Shown: one piece after another, positions 1 through 6,058 of the stretch
Layout of the letters: each line of letters begins with the position of its first letter
Position numbering within the stretch: position 1 is the first letter of the stretch
Source: CAZTGZ01 sp044339595
Lineage (GTDB): Bacteria > Bacteroidota > Bacteroidia > NS11-12g > UBA9320
Assembly: GCA_044339595.1 (NCBI GenBank)
Contig: JBIIVF010000074.1
Span: 1 to 12,084 of the forward strand
Length of the DNA stretch: 12,084 bases
Direction: 5' to 3'
Program-made: the position numbers and the translations under genes
The notes under the pieces: model-generated
Databases searched by the model: none
The model's input: only the letters and a program-made list of their open reading frames with translations
Told to the model about the DNA's origin: nothing

Positions 1-153
1 CGCAGGGCCTCTGAAATCACCCTGACCGCATTGGGCGAAGAACTGTTGCAAGCCGGAGAGACTTTATCGAAGGAAAGTGACCAAATATTTCATACACTCA
101 GTAAAAAAGAAGCCAAAGCCATCAACAAGCTTCTAACACAGCTTAGATCATAA
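1..153 (+). CDS. MarR-family transcriptional regulator, C-terminal fragment
   Basis: The first 50 codons in frame 1 are open and end in TAA at 151-153; the 5' part lies outside the window. The peptide begins RRASEITLTALGEELLQAGE, which fits the end of the winged-helix wing (R..I.LT..G..L) of MarR proteins. It is followed by an amphipathic helix and a segment containing LSKKEAKAINKLLTQL, resembling the C-terminal dimerisation helix (LS..E...L..LL..L). MarR proteins are dimeric DNA-binding repressors or activators that often respond to phenolic or oxidative ligands; ligand and targets cannot be seen here. Its stop overlaps the end of the convergent DinB-like gene by 6 bases, so the two transcripts must overlap. 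The family call rests on a short tail only. Confidence 0.72.
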   Translation, partial: RRASEITLTALGEELLQAGETLSKESDQIFHTLSKKEAKAINKLLTQLRS

Positions 154-675
154 CAAACCTGCGCGATGTATGATTTGCCGTATATGATGCATCTGATGTA
201 GCTGCATGAATTGTAGGGTTTCCATCAAATTCAACCAACCTGCCACCGGATGTCTGAAAATGAGTTTATTCTGCATTTCAGGGCGCACATTACTCAATAA
301 TTGTGTCATCTCATTTTTAAACTCTGACCACTTACCATAAAGCACCACCGGCGTCTCCAATTCCACCAAATCTGCCACCACTGCCGGGGCCTTAAATTTA
401 AAATTTGAAATCAGCGACATATTCAGCATCATGCTTCTAAGCGTATTGTTGAAGGCGTGGTTCTTAAAACTATTCGGATCTTTCAGAAATTGCTTCTTTA
501 ATATCTGCAACACCCAGGATTCAGAGAGGCTAAGGTGATTCAATATTTCAGATGAGCACCATGCACCGGATGAAGATCTTTGGGTACTGCGTTCTATAGC
601 GACCCGCATGAGTTTTTCGAATATTTTTTCTCGTTCTACGACTTGTTTATTGAAATATCGCTGGTATCGGTTCAT
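148..675 (-). CDS. DinB-fold (DinB_2-like) protein
   Basis: A 175-residue protein with the layout of the DinB/YfiT-like four-helix metal-binding fold. An early helix contains W39-CSSEILNHL with His47. A late segment, HPVAGWLNLMETLQF then H160-QMHH-IRQI, supplies H160 and H164 (H-x3-H), the usual three-histidine metal site of the superfamily. Members include bacillithiol and mycothiol S-transferases and many uncharacterised, probably thiol-related enzymes; the substrate here is unknown. It is the last gene of the minus-strand cluster. Its ATG shares one base with the stop of the upstream DUF2461 gene (TGATG), which suggests translational coupling. Its stop lies inside the end of the convergent MarR gene. 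No signal peptide is visible, so it is probably cytoplasmic. Confidence 0.8.
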   Translation of the reverse strand: MNRYQRYFNKQVVEREKIFEKLMRVAIERSTQRSSSGAWCSSEILNHLSLSESWVLQILKKQFLKDPNSFKNHAFNNTLRSMMLNMSLISNFKFKAPAVVADLVELETPVVLYGKWSEFKNEMTQLLSNVRPEMQNKLIFRHPVAGWLNLMETLQFMQLHQMHHIRQIIHRAGLL

Positions 676-1352
676 CAGGCTGGATTAACGGCTTTGTTGA
701 GAAAGTTAAGTAACGGCAAAGATACGCTATAATGGGATAGGATCGTATCTATAAAATCTGCTTTACAGATCGTTTCAGGATCCAGAAAATGTCTCCAGTA
801 AAATTGCTTGTTGTAAATAAGTGGTTGAGCTGCAGCCGCAGACTTCAAATCGGCAGGCAATGCCTTATTCTTCTCTCCCAGAATTCCATCCGGAAAATAG
901 GCTAAAAATGATGGATCGTGGATGAGCCCATTAAAGGTTGCACCATTTGCGGCAATCATTTGTCTGATGCGCAACAATTGGTCTTTCTCCGGCAGGTAAA
1001 ATCCACTGTAAATACCCGCATGTTCCGGTGTTAATTCGACATAAACGCCCGGTGATGTGCTTGTTTTGCGGCCACCCGGTGCAACAATGGCACTCATTTG
1101 AAGCTTATAGGGGGTTTTATCCTGACTAAACCGGATATCCCGGTTGATGCGAAATATGCAGTCGGAAGGCCGCAGTGCTTTTAATTGACCATCGGTCTCG
1201 GCCATGCGGGCAATCAGATCTCCGATGAACCTTTCGAAAGGCTTTTTTACGTGGTTTTCATATTCTTTGCGATGCACATCGAACCAATCTTTATGGTTAT
1301 TCGGTGCGAGTGCTTTAAAAAAATCAAGAAATGCCGGTTCAAAGTATGCCAT
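675..1352 (-). CDS. DUF2461 domain-containing protein
   Basis: A 225-residue protein matching the DUF2461 family (TIGR02453-like) over its full length. Visible hallmarks are the N-terminal F..FFKALAPNNHKDWFDVHR (residues 8-28), CIFRINRDIRFSQDKTPYK (65-83), the G-VYVEL segment (102-107) with SGFY (116-119), and the downstream L..IRQMI helix (127-133). The biochemical function of the family is unknown; it is a widespread cytoplasmic protein in Bacteroidota and other phyla. The start codon lies 14 bases inside the upstream retropepsin-like gene, and the stop shares one base with the DinB-like start, placing it firmly in a co-transcribed block. It is close to the usual family length, with no sign of truncation or frameshift. 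Confidence 0.88.
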   Translation of the reverse strand: MAYFEPAFLDFFKALAPNNHKDWFDVHRKEYENHVKKPFERFIGDLIARMAETDGQLKALRPSDCIFRINRDIRFSQDKTPYKLQMSAIVAPGGRKTSTSPGVYVELTPEHAGIYSGFYLPEKDQLLRIRQMIAANGATFNGLIHDPSFLAYFPDGILGEKNKALPADLKSAAAAQPLIYNKQFYWRHFLDPETICKADFIDTILSHYSVSLPLLNFLNKAVNPA

Positions 1353-1815
1353 GGTTATTCTTTAGCTTGTTGGTTTTAAACTCAAGGTTTAGATTTTCAT
1401 GTGATACATCCACTAAATAGCGGTTTTTCAGGAATCGCTTTCCTAACAGGATCGGATACTTCATATTGTCTCTTGCCGTTAAGGTGAAACGGGCCTGATA
1501 TGTTTCACCAAATACGCGAATGTGCAGTCGAACCTGAAATCTGAATTCATAATCACCAAAAGAACTCTTAATCCGCTTTTCTTTGAACTCTGCCACATGT
1601 ATCCATTCACCTGTGTATTGCGGGTATTTCGGGTCGAGCAGGATAAATGCGAGGTGTTCTATTCCATCTTTTTCTACCAAATGGATTTTTTCGCAATGGA
1701 TAGAAGATGTATCCGCACCAGTATCTACTTTGCAAGGAACATTCATCATACCCAGTTTGGGGAAATCAATGCAATCCACGGTTCCGATTATTTTCTTGGG
1801 TTTTTCCGTCATCAT
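1339..1815 (-). CDS. RimK-associated retropepsin-like 'ATP-dependent zinc protease' family protein
   Basis: A 158-residue protein of the PF05618 family (RimB / 'putative ATP-dependent zinc protease', often annotated RimK/LysX family protein). The retropepsin-like active-site loop CKVDTGADTSSIH (28-40, Asp31-Thr-Gly) is intact. The second family signature, LTARDNMKYPILLGKRFL (112-129), is followed by RYLVDVS. Members have an aspartic-protease fold and commonly sit beside rimK-type ATP-grasp glutamate ligases; one characterised homologue is reported to act on RimK-added glutamate tails. No ATP-grasp gene lies in this window, so the substrate is open. Two consecutive ATG codons are present and the upstream one is used here. 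The gene starts 6 bases after corA and overlaps DUF2461 by 14 bases. Confidence 0.85.
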   Translation of the reverse strand: MMTEKPKKIIGTVDCIDFPKLGMMNVPCKVDTGADTSSIHCEKIHLVEKDGIEHLAFILLDPKYPQYTGEWIHVAEFKEKRIKSSFGDYEFRFQVRLHIRVFGETYQARFTLTARDNMKYPILLGKRFLKNRYLVDVSHENLNLEFKTNKLKNNHGIL

Positions 1816-1821
1816 AAATGA

Positions 1822-2886
1822 TCAAATCCAGCGTTTCCTTCTTAAAAAGTACAATAATCCGAGTACCACCAATACCATTAAAGACATAATAGCCGGGTAA
1901 CCATAATGCCAGCTCAATTCCGGCATGTACGAAAAATTCATTCCATATACCCCCGCAATAAAAGACAATGGAATAAAAATGGTGCTCATGATGGTGAGCC
2001 ACTTGATAATCTCGTTCATCTTTCCATTTTGGCGACTGAAGTAGATATCAGACATGGTGGCGATCATTTCCCTTTGAATTTCAACCGATTCAAGACAATC
2101 CGTAATATTGCTGATGAGGTGATCAAATAGCTTTTCGGTAGGTACCGAAAAATACTTTTCTTCGGCATGGACCAATTGTGATATGGATTCTCTGATGGGT
2201 AATACTGCCTTTCGGATTTGCATCAGCTCTGTCTTAATATGCTGCGTTCTCAGAAAATCCGGTTCTTTAGGATTGGCATTAATGATGAGTTGTAATTCAT
2301 CCAGAATGTCCTGGGTTTTATCTATAATCACCAGAAAATGATCTATAATCACATCCATCAGCAAAAAAAGCAGATACCCCGATTCTCGCTGTCTCACTGT
2401 GCCTTTTCCAAGGCGGATACGCTCCCGGATTGAGTCAAACAGGTCCCCTTCCTTTTCCTGAAAACAAATGATAAAATCGTCGCCCATCACAAACGAAATT
2501 TGTTCCGTTTCAAAGTTGATGATGGATTCATCCCAATGCGGTGCTTTAATGGATATGCTTAAGTGTCCATCCTGTTCTTCTGTTTTGGATCGGAGTTTGG
2601 TATCGAGCAAATCTGCGAGCAAAAACCGATTCATGGAAAAGGCATTCCCAATTTGCTCGATGGACGCGATGTCTGAAAGGCCGTAAACATTCAACCAGTT
2701 TACACTTCCTTTCACTATATCGCTCTTTTTGATATCAGTGGCTTGTTCAAACCAAATTTCCTGGCATGAATCTGCATTATACCGAATCAATTCGATTTTG
2801 GTCTTTTCCAACTTCGACTCTCCGACATGCACCAGGGCTGCCGGCGAGATCCCTATGGGTCTTCGTTTTAACTTTTTCTTAGCCAT
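1822..2886 (-). CDS. corA: CorA-family magnesium/cobalt transporter
   Basis: A 354-residue inner-membrane protein of the CorA family, pentameric channels that import Mg2+ and in some cases Co2+ or Ni2+. The long acidic cytoplasmic part (about 1-293) carries the helical 'willow' region with many E/K residues. The C-terminus holds two transmembrane segments (about 296-314 and 330-347). The diagnostic YGMNF motif (GMN at 315-317) ends TM1 and is followed by the short periplasmic loop MPEL-W-YGYP, which contains the acidic residue expected near the pore mouth. The tail RRKRWI is positively charged and should be cytoplasmic. The ATG is preceded directly by AAGGGG, too close for an ideal ribosome site. 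It lies 51 bases after fabH and 6 bases before the retropepsin-like gene. Confidence 0.93.
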   Translation of the reverse strand: MAKKKLKRRPIGISPAALVHVGESKLEKTKIELIRYNADSCQEIWFEQATDIKKSDIVKGSVNWLNVYGLSDIASIEQIGNAFSMNRFLLADLLDTKLRSKTEEQDGHLSISIKAPHWDESIINFETEQISFVMGDDFIICFQEKEGDLFDSIRERIRLGKGTVRQRESGYLLFLLMDVIIDHFLVIIDKTQDILDELQLIINANPKEPDFLRTQHIKTELMQIRKAVLPIRESISQLVHAEEKYFSVPTEKLFDHLISNITDCLESVEIQREMIATMSDIYFSRQNGKMNEIIKWLTIMSTIFIPLSFIAGVYGMNFSYMPELSWHYGYPAIMSLMVLVVLGLLYFLRRKRWI

Positions 2887-2892
2887 CCCCTT

Positions 2893-2937
2893 TTAGTTTA
2901 CCATCTTCATAGCCCATAAACCCAATCGATTGCCCAT
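2893..2937 (-). other. possible 14-codon micro-ORF between fabH and corA
   Basis: On the minus strand the fabH stop TAA is followed at once, and in the same frame, by ATG, giving the peptide MGNRLGLWAMKMVN and a TAA stop. That stop is 6 bases before the corA ATG. Stop-start adjacency could allow reinitiation by ribosomes finishing fabH and delivery to corA. This is a pattern only: a 14-codon ORF can arise by chance, and no homologue is recognised. Confidence 0.15.
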
Positions 2938-3942
2938 TTACCAGCGAATCAATGCACTTGCCCAGGTAAATCCACTGCCAAATGCCGCCAAACAAACCAG
3001 ATCACCGGGCTTTATTTTTCCGGCTTCAAGCGCTTCACTCAAAGCAATGGGAATAGAAGCCGCGGTTGTATTGCCGTATTTCTGAATATTGTTGAACACT
3101 TGTTCATCTTTGAGGCCCATGGTTCTTTGCACAAACTGGGCTATGCGCAAATTGGCTTGATGTGGAATCAACATGTGAATATCCGATGGTTGATATCCAT
3201 TGACGTTCAGCGCTTCCATGATGACCTCAGGAAAACGGGTTACGGCATGTTTGAAAACAAAATTGCCATTCATGTAAGGATAATAACTGATATCCTCAGG
3301 ATCATTCTCCTTCAAAAGAGTATCCACCCAACGCGAGGTATTCGGGTCTGTTAGAGCCAATTCACGTGCATGCTTCCCTTCCGAATGCAAATGGGTAGAC
3401 AAAATACCCCGATCATTCCCCTCATAAGCACTGACCACTGCGGCACCGGCACCATCACCAAAAATCACCGAAACTCCTCTTCCCCTTGGAGTTTTGTCGA
3501 GTCCACCGCTATGCAATTCTGATCCTATAACCAGAATATTTTTATACATTCCCGAACGGATGTACTGATCTGCTACGGAAATCCCATAAACAAAACCGGA
3601 ACATTGGTTGCGGATGTCTAAGGCACCCACGGTAGAAATATCCAATGCTTCTTGCACTTGCACTCCGGGACCAGGAAAATAGAAATCCGGACTCAAGGTC
3701 GCAAATATGATAAAATCTATATCTGCAGGTTGTAAACCGGCATTTTCGATGGCTTTTCTGGCTGCCTTAATGCCCATTCCACTGGTGGTATCTTCTCCCG
3801 GCTTGACCCAACGACGTTCTTCAATACCTGTTCTCTCCTGAATCCAGGCATCGTTCGTATCCATCATTTGCTCAAGATCCGCGTTCTTGATCACATTGGG
3901 AGGAACATAAAACCCCATTCCTTTGATGATTGCGTTGCTCAT
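2938..3942 (-). CDS. fabH: 3-oxoacyl-ACP synthase III (FabH-like ketoacyl synthase)
   Basis: A thiolase-fold condensing enzyme of 334 residues from the ATG at 3942; a TTG two codons upstream is a less likely start. The catalytic triad is complete (numbering from that upstream TTG): Cys116 in RNQCSGFVYG, His263 in IPHQANLRI and Asn293 in YGNTTAASIP. Family motifs NDAWIQERTGIEERR near the N-terminus, FGDGAGAAVV (163-172) and the C-terminal GSGFTWASALIRW are present. FabH condenses an acyl-CoA primer with malonyl-ACP to begin fatty acid synthesis; relatives use other primers. The gene is not in a fab cluster but leads a minus-strand set with corA, so it may be a second, specialised copy; the primer cannot be read from the sequence. 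It is divergent from the DCC gene across 101 bases. Confidence 0.9.
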   Translation of the reverse strand: MSNAIIKGMGFYVPPNVIKNADLEQMMDTNDAWIQERTGIEERRWVKPGEDTTSGMGIKAARKAIENAGLQPADIDFIIFATLSPDFYFPGPGVQVQEALDISTVGALDIRNQCSGFVYGISVADQYIRSGMYKNILVIGSELHSGGLDKTPRGRGVSVIFGDGAGAAVVSAYEGNDRGILSTHLHSEGKHARELALTDPNTSRWVDTLLKENDPEDISYYPYMNGNFVFKHAVTRFPEVIMEALNVNGYQPSDIHMLIPHQANLRIAQFVQRTMGLKDEQVFNNIQKYGNTTAASIPIALSEALEAGKIKPGDLVCLAAFGSGFTWASALIRW

Positions 3943-4007
3943 AATCAAATCTGTTTATTTGGTAAAATTATGGATTTTCAAACGCAAAGTCCACAGTCAC
4001 TTAAAGA

Positions 4008-4038
4008 TCTGTCAATTCTATTCAAATCCCTACATTTG
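4008..4038 (+). promoter_or_regulatory. predicted Bacteroidota-type promoter of the DCC gene
   Basis: TCTG at 4008-4011 (one mismatch to the -33 TTTG) is followed after exactly 19 bases by TACATTTG at 4031-4038, a full match to TAnnTTTG. The box ends 5 bases before the ATG at 4044, so transcription should start at or next to the start codon. Confidence 0.5.
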
Positions 4039-4043
4039 CTCTC

Positions 4044-4445
4044 ATGACTCCGAATCACCCAATTGTATTTTTTGATGGTGTATGTAACCTCTGCAATGCT
4101 TCTGTTCAGTGGTTGATTAAAAGAGATCAAAAACATCAATTCAGATTTGCGCCGCTGCAAGGCGAAACGGCCAAATTGCATTTGAAAATAACGGATGAGA
4201 ACGCCATTCCGCAGAGTGTTATTTTATTTGAAAATGGAAAAGTATATCAAAAATCGACGGCGGCTTTACGCTTGGCGGTGAAGTTGGGATTCCCCTGGTT
4301 CCTGGCCGGAATATTTTTCATCATTCCCCGCTTTTTACGCGATTGGGTGTATGATTACATCGCTCGAAATCGCTACCGTTGGTTTGGCAAGAAGGATGCT
4401 TGTATGATTCCAACGCCGGAGTTAAAAGCGTTGTTTTTGAATTAA
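4044..4445 (+). CDS. DCC-family thiol-disulfide oxidoreductase (DUF393)
   Basis: A 133-residue protein of the DCC/DUF393 family (YuxK-like), named for the conserved Asp and two Cys seen here as FFDGVCNLCNASVQWL (D11, C14, C17). Further family features are FRFAPLQG (34-40), the central helix STAALRLAVKLG, a hydrophobic stretch WFLAGIFFIIPRF (85-97) and the conserved end DWVYDYIARNRYRWFGK with a later Cys120. The CxxC in a thioredoxin-like fold suggests disulfide redox chemistry, but no substrate is established for the family. The hydrophobic stretch may be membrane-associated. The gene stands alone on the + strand, divergent from fabH and convergent with the YceI gene. A promoter -7 box ends 5 bases before the ATG, so the mRNA may be leaderless. 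Confidence 0.9.
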   Translation: MTPNHPIVFFDGVCNLCNASVQWLIKRDQKHQFRFAPLQGETAKLHLKITDENAIPQSVILFENGKVYQKSTAALRLAVKLGFPWFLAGIFFIIPRFLRDWVYDYIARNRYRWFGKKDACMIPTPELKALFLN

Positions 4446-4523
4446 GAAGCAGGGTTCAATAATTAAATGAACACAATCATCTCATATTCCAAACTGACGA
4501 TGCCTAAAAAAAGTTGACACATC

Positions 4524-4548
4524 TTTCTTCTTTCAAAACAAGAAGAAA
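4524..4548. repeat. AT-rich inverted repeat in the DCC/YceI convergent gap
   Basis: TTTCTTCTT (4524-4532) and AAGAAGAAA (4540-4548) form a perfect 9-base stem with a 7-base loop. On the + strand it is followed by A-rich, not T-rich, sequence, so it is not a standard intrinsic terminator for the DCC gene. It might still act as a 3'-end hairpin. The rest of the 184-base gap holds only the minus-strand terminator. Confidence 0.35.
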
Positions 4549-4551
4549 CAT

Positions 4552-4582
4552 AAAAAAAAAGGACCGACTGAACAGCCGATCC
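4552..4582 (-). terminator. intrinsic terminator of the YceI lipoprotein gene
   Basis: Read on the minus strand, GGATCGGCTG pairs with CAGTCGGTCC across a 2-base TT turn (in practice a 4-base loop). There are two G-U wobbles and otherwise Watson-Crick pairs. Nine U residues (positions 4560-4552) follow at once. The hairpin starts 47 bases beyond the end of the YceI gene. On the + strand the wobbles become A-C mismatches and there is no T tract, so it works in one direction only. Confidence 0.85.
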
Positions 4583-4629
4583 TTCATATTCAAATGAAAA
4601 ACACTTTAGAAGTTGTTTCGGATTGAACC

Positions 4630-5253
4630 TTATTTCTTTCCGGTCAAAGTGATTTTTAACGCGATGTCATTGCTCAATACCATGTCTTTTACGGTCATGT
4701 CGAAAGCAACATCATATTTCTTTCTGTCGAAAGTAAGATCACCGGCAACGGTTGAACCTTCAGCAGTTTCTGTGATTACAATATTCTTGATAGTCTCTTC
4801 ATTAGATTTACCGCGGATAGTTAAAATACCTGTAGCTTCTGCTCCATTGACAGACTTAATTTCAAAAGACGCAGTTGGATTATTGGCAATATCAAAGAAA
4901 TCAGGTGAGGTTAAATGTCCAACCAACTTCTCTTTCGTACGATCCTTATTGTCATAACCAGAATCTAAAGGCGTAATGGTGTTCATGTCAATCACAATTG
5001 AACCTGTGCTCAATAAACCTCCTTTGGTTGTGAATGTTCCTTCTTTTACGGCTACAGAGCCTTCATGGAAATACATTTTTACCATGTCACCTCTCCACAT
5101 TACCTGGCTACCTGCCGGGTCAACGGTGTAAGAAGTTTCAACAGCCGTGCTGTCGGTGGAGGTGTTTTCTGCATTTTCAGCAGCATTGTTACAGCCTACA
5201 AAAGCGGCAGCTACTGCCAGCATCAGGGTAAGATTTAAAACGATTTTTTTCAT
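4630..5253 (-). CDS. YceI-domain lipoprotein
   Basis: Taking the ATG at 5253 gives 207 residues with a lipoprotein signal: MKK, a hydrophobic core (LNLTLMLAVAAAFVG) and Cys21 as the likely lipidated residue (FVGC, a slightly loose lipobox). A longer reading to 5298 would put 15 extra residues before the signal and is rejected. An N/E/S/T-rich tether (22-40) follows. The YceI-like domain then starts near SYTVDPAGSQVMWRG and runs to the end, with conserved stretches such as LVGHLTSPDFFDIANNPTAS and LTFDRKKYDV. YceI proteins are lipocalin-like beta barrels that bind long isoprenoid or amphiphilic chains in the periplasm. This one is probably anchored in a membrane, facing the periplasm or the surface. 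It has its own terminator and is divergent from the TetR/fad operon. Confidence 0.9.
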   Translation of the reverse strand: MKKIVLNLTLMLAVAAAFVGCNNAAENAENTSTDSTAVETSYTVDPAGSQVMWRGDMVKMYFHEGSVAVKEGTFTTKGGLLSTGSIVIDMNTITPLDSGYDNKDRTKEKLVGHLTSPDFFDIANNPTASFEIKSVNGAEATGILTIRGKSNEETIKNIVITETAEGSTVAGDLTFDRKKYDVAFDMTVKDMVLSNDIALKITLTGKK

Positions 5254-5407
5254 AATTTGATTGAATATAATTAGTGTATATACATGTAAAACAAACACTC
5301 GAACAAATTGTTTCCCGGAATTTGATCTTTTTTGAAAATAAATTCTGATACTCTTAAATAGGTCTGTTTCTGCACGGGATCGCTGCTGGACAATTTACAA
5401 ATTTTTT

Positions 5408-5425
5408 ACCAAACAAACGTTTGGT
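5408..5425. promoter_or_regulatory. operator-like palindrome, probable site of the adjacent TetR regulator
   Basis: ACCAAAC (5408-5414), spacer AAAC, GTTTGGT (5419-5425) form a perfect 7-base dyad. The core CAAAC-N4-GTTTG resembles the site described for the Pseudomonas fatty-acid regulator PsrA, also a TetR protein. The palindrome lies 29 bases before the TetR start codon and covers the predicted -33 box, a position suited to repression. No second copy was noticed elsewhere in the window. Confidence 0.65.
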
Positions 5426-5450
5426 TTAATGCTTTGATTTACTAAATTTG
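5420..5450 (+). promoter_or_regulatory. predicted Bacteroidota-type promoter of the TetR-fadNAE operon
   Basis: TTTG (5420-5423), a 19-base spacer and TAAATTTG (5443-5450) match both boxes of the Bacteroidota consensus exactly. The -33 box is inside the right arm of the palindrome at 5408-5425, so bound repressor would block it. Only 4 bases separate the -7 box from the GTG start at 5455. Confidence 0.65.
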
Positions 5451-5454
5451 TAAC

Positions 5455-6051
5455 GTGCCCATTCAGAAAATAGACAAAGACATCCTGTTGAGAAGCGCCC
5501 TCAAAGTGTTTAAGGAGAAAGGCTATCACAAAGCATCCATGGCAGACATTGCGAGGGATTGCGGATTGCTCAAAGGAAGCATTTACCATTATTTCGAAAG
5601 CAAAGAATCTATGATGTTGGAGGTACTGCGTTATTTGAGAATGCGCTATCAAACAGAAGTGTTTAACAACGAACATCTTCAGGCCCTAAATCCGATTGAA
5701 AGATTGATGCACCTTGCAGGCAAAAGCGAAGAAATCTTTCTGGCAGAATCCCACGGCTGCTTTTTTACCAGTATAGGTTTAGAAACCGTACATGTAGTCG
5801 ATGAATTCACCGAAGAAATCCGTTTGTTTTTTAATGATTGGATCCTTTGTTTACAAAACATTTTTGAATCCTTCATGCCGGCCGATGAGGCGCGTTTGAA
5901 TGCCGAACAAACGGTAGCAGAAATAGAAGGCGCCGTGATGATGATGCAAATCTACAACGACCCTGAATTGCTTCGCCGAACCCACCGTTTCCTACTAACA
6001 CGTTATCAAAATATGCCATTATTCCATACCCAACCATTACAAAATCAATAG
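5455..6051 (+). CDS. TetR-family regulator, probable repressor of the fad operon
   Basis: A 198-residue TetR protein. The N-terminal DNA-binding domain covers about residues 8-52, with the helix-turn-helix segment MADIARDCGLLKGSIYHYF (29-47), followed by the family's SKESM stretch. The rest is the variable helical ligand domain, including ESHGCFFTSIGLE (98-110), a type seen in TetR subfamilies of Bacteroidota. The start is GTG: an in-frame TAA at 5443 blocks longer forms, and the first internal ATG would remove much of the DNA-binding domain. The gene lies 7 bases before fadN, so regulator and enzymes share one mRNA and autoregulation through the upstream palindrome is likely. By analogy with Bacillus FadR and PsrA the inducer may be a long-chain acyl-CoA; this is inference. 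Confidence 0.88.
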   Translation: MPIQKIDKDILLRSALKVFKEKGYHKASMADIARDCGLLKGSIYHYFESKESMMLEVLRYLRMRYQTEVFNNEHLQALNPIERLMHLAGKSEEIFLAESHGCFFTSIGLETVHVVDEFTEEIRLFFNDWILCLQNIFESFMPADEARLNAEQTVAEIEGAVMMMQIYNDPELLRRTHRFLLTRYQNMPLFHTQPLQNQ

Positions 6052-6058
6052 TCCAAAG

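Larger units (their letters stand above)
5395..5453. repeat. 10-base inverted repeat flanking the operator
   Basis: TTACAAATTT at 5395-5404 and AAATTTGTAA at 5444-5453 are perfect reverse complements 39 bases apart. They bracket the operator palindrome, though their centre is about 7 bases to the right of its centre. The right arm overlaps the -7 box of the TetR promoter. It could be a second regulator site or a chance match in AT-rich DNA. Confidence 0.4.

Noticed and set aside
3940..3953. TTG start at 3948 for fabH and a TAnnTTTG-like box (CAGATTTG) 3 bases before the ATG
   Set aside because: The ATG at 3942 gives the normal family N-terminus. The box has one mismatch and no TTTG at 19 bases; the nearest one is 25 bases away, so it is not called a promoter.
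3978..4181. A 67-codon minus-strand open frame opposite the DCC gene start
   Set aside because: It overlaps the well-supported DCC gene and its predicted promoter, and the peptide has no recognisable features.
4561..4582. The hairpin at 4561-4582 as a bidirectional terminator also serving the DCC gene
   Set aside because: On the + strand two stem pairs become A-C mismatches and no T tract follows.
5254..5298. Longer N-terminus for the YceI protein, starting at 5298
   Set aside because: It would put 15 residues in front of a textbook lipoprotein signal beginning MKK; the ATG at 5253 fits better.
5254..5300. Possible YceI promoter TTTG-N22-TATATTCA on the minus strand
   Set aside because: The -7 box has two mismatches and the spacing is long; too weak to annotate.
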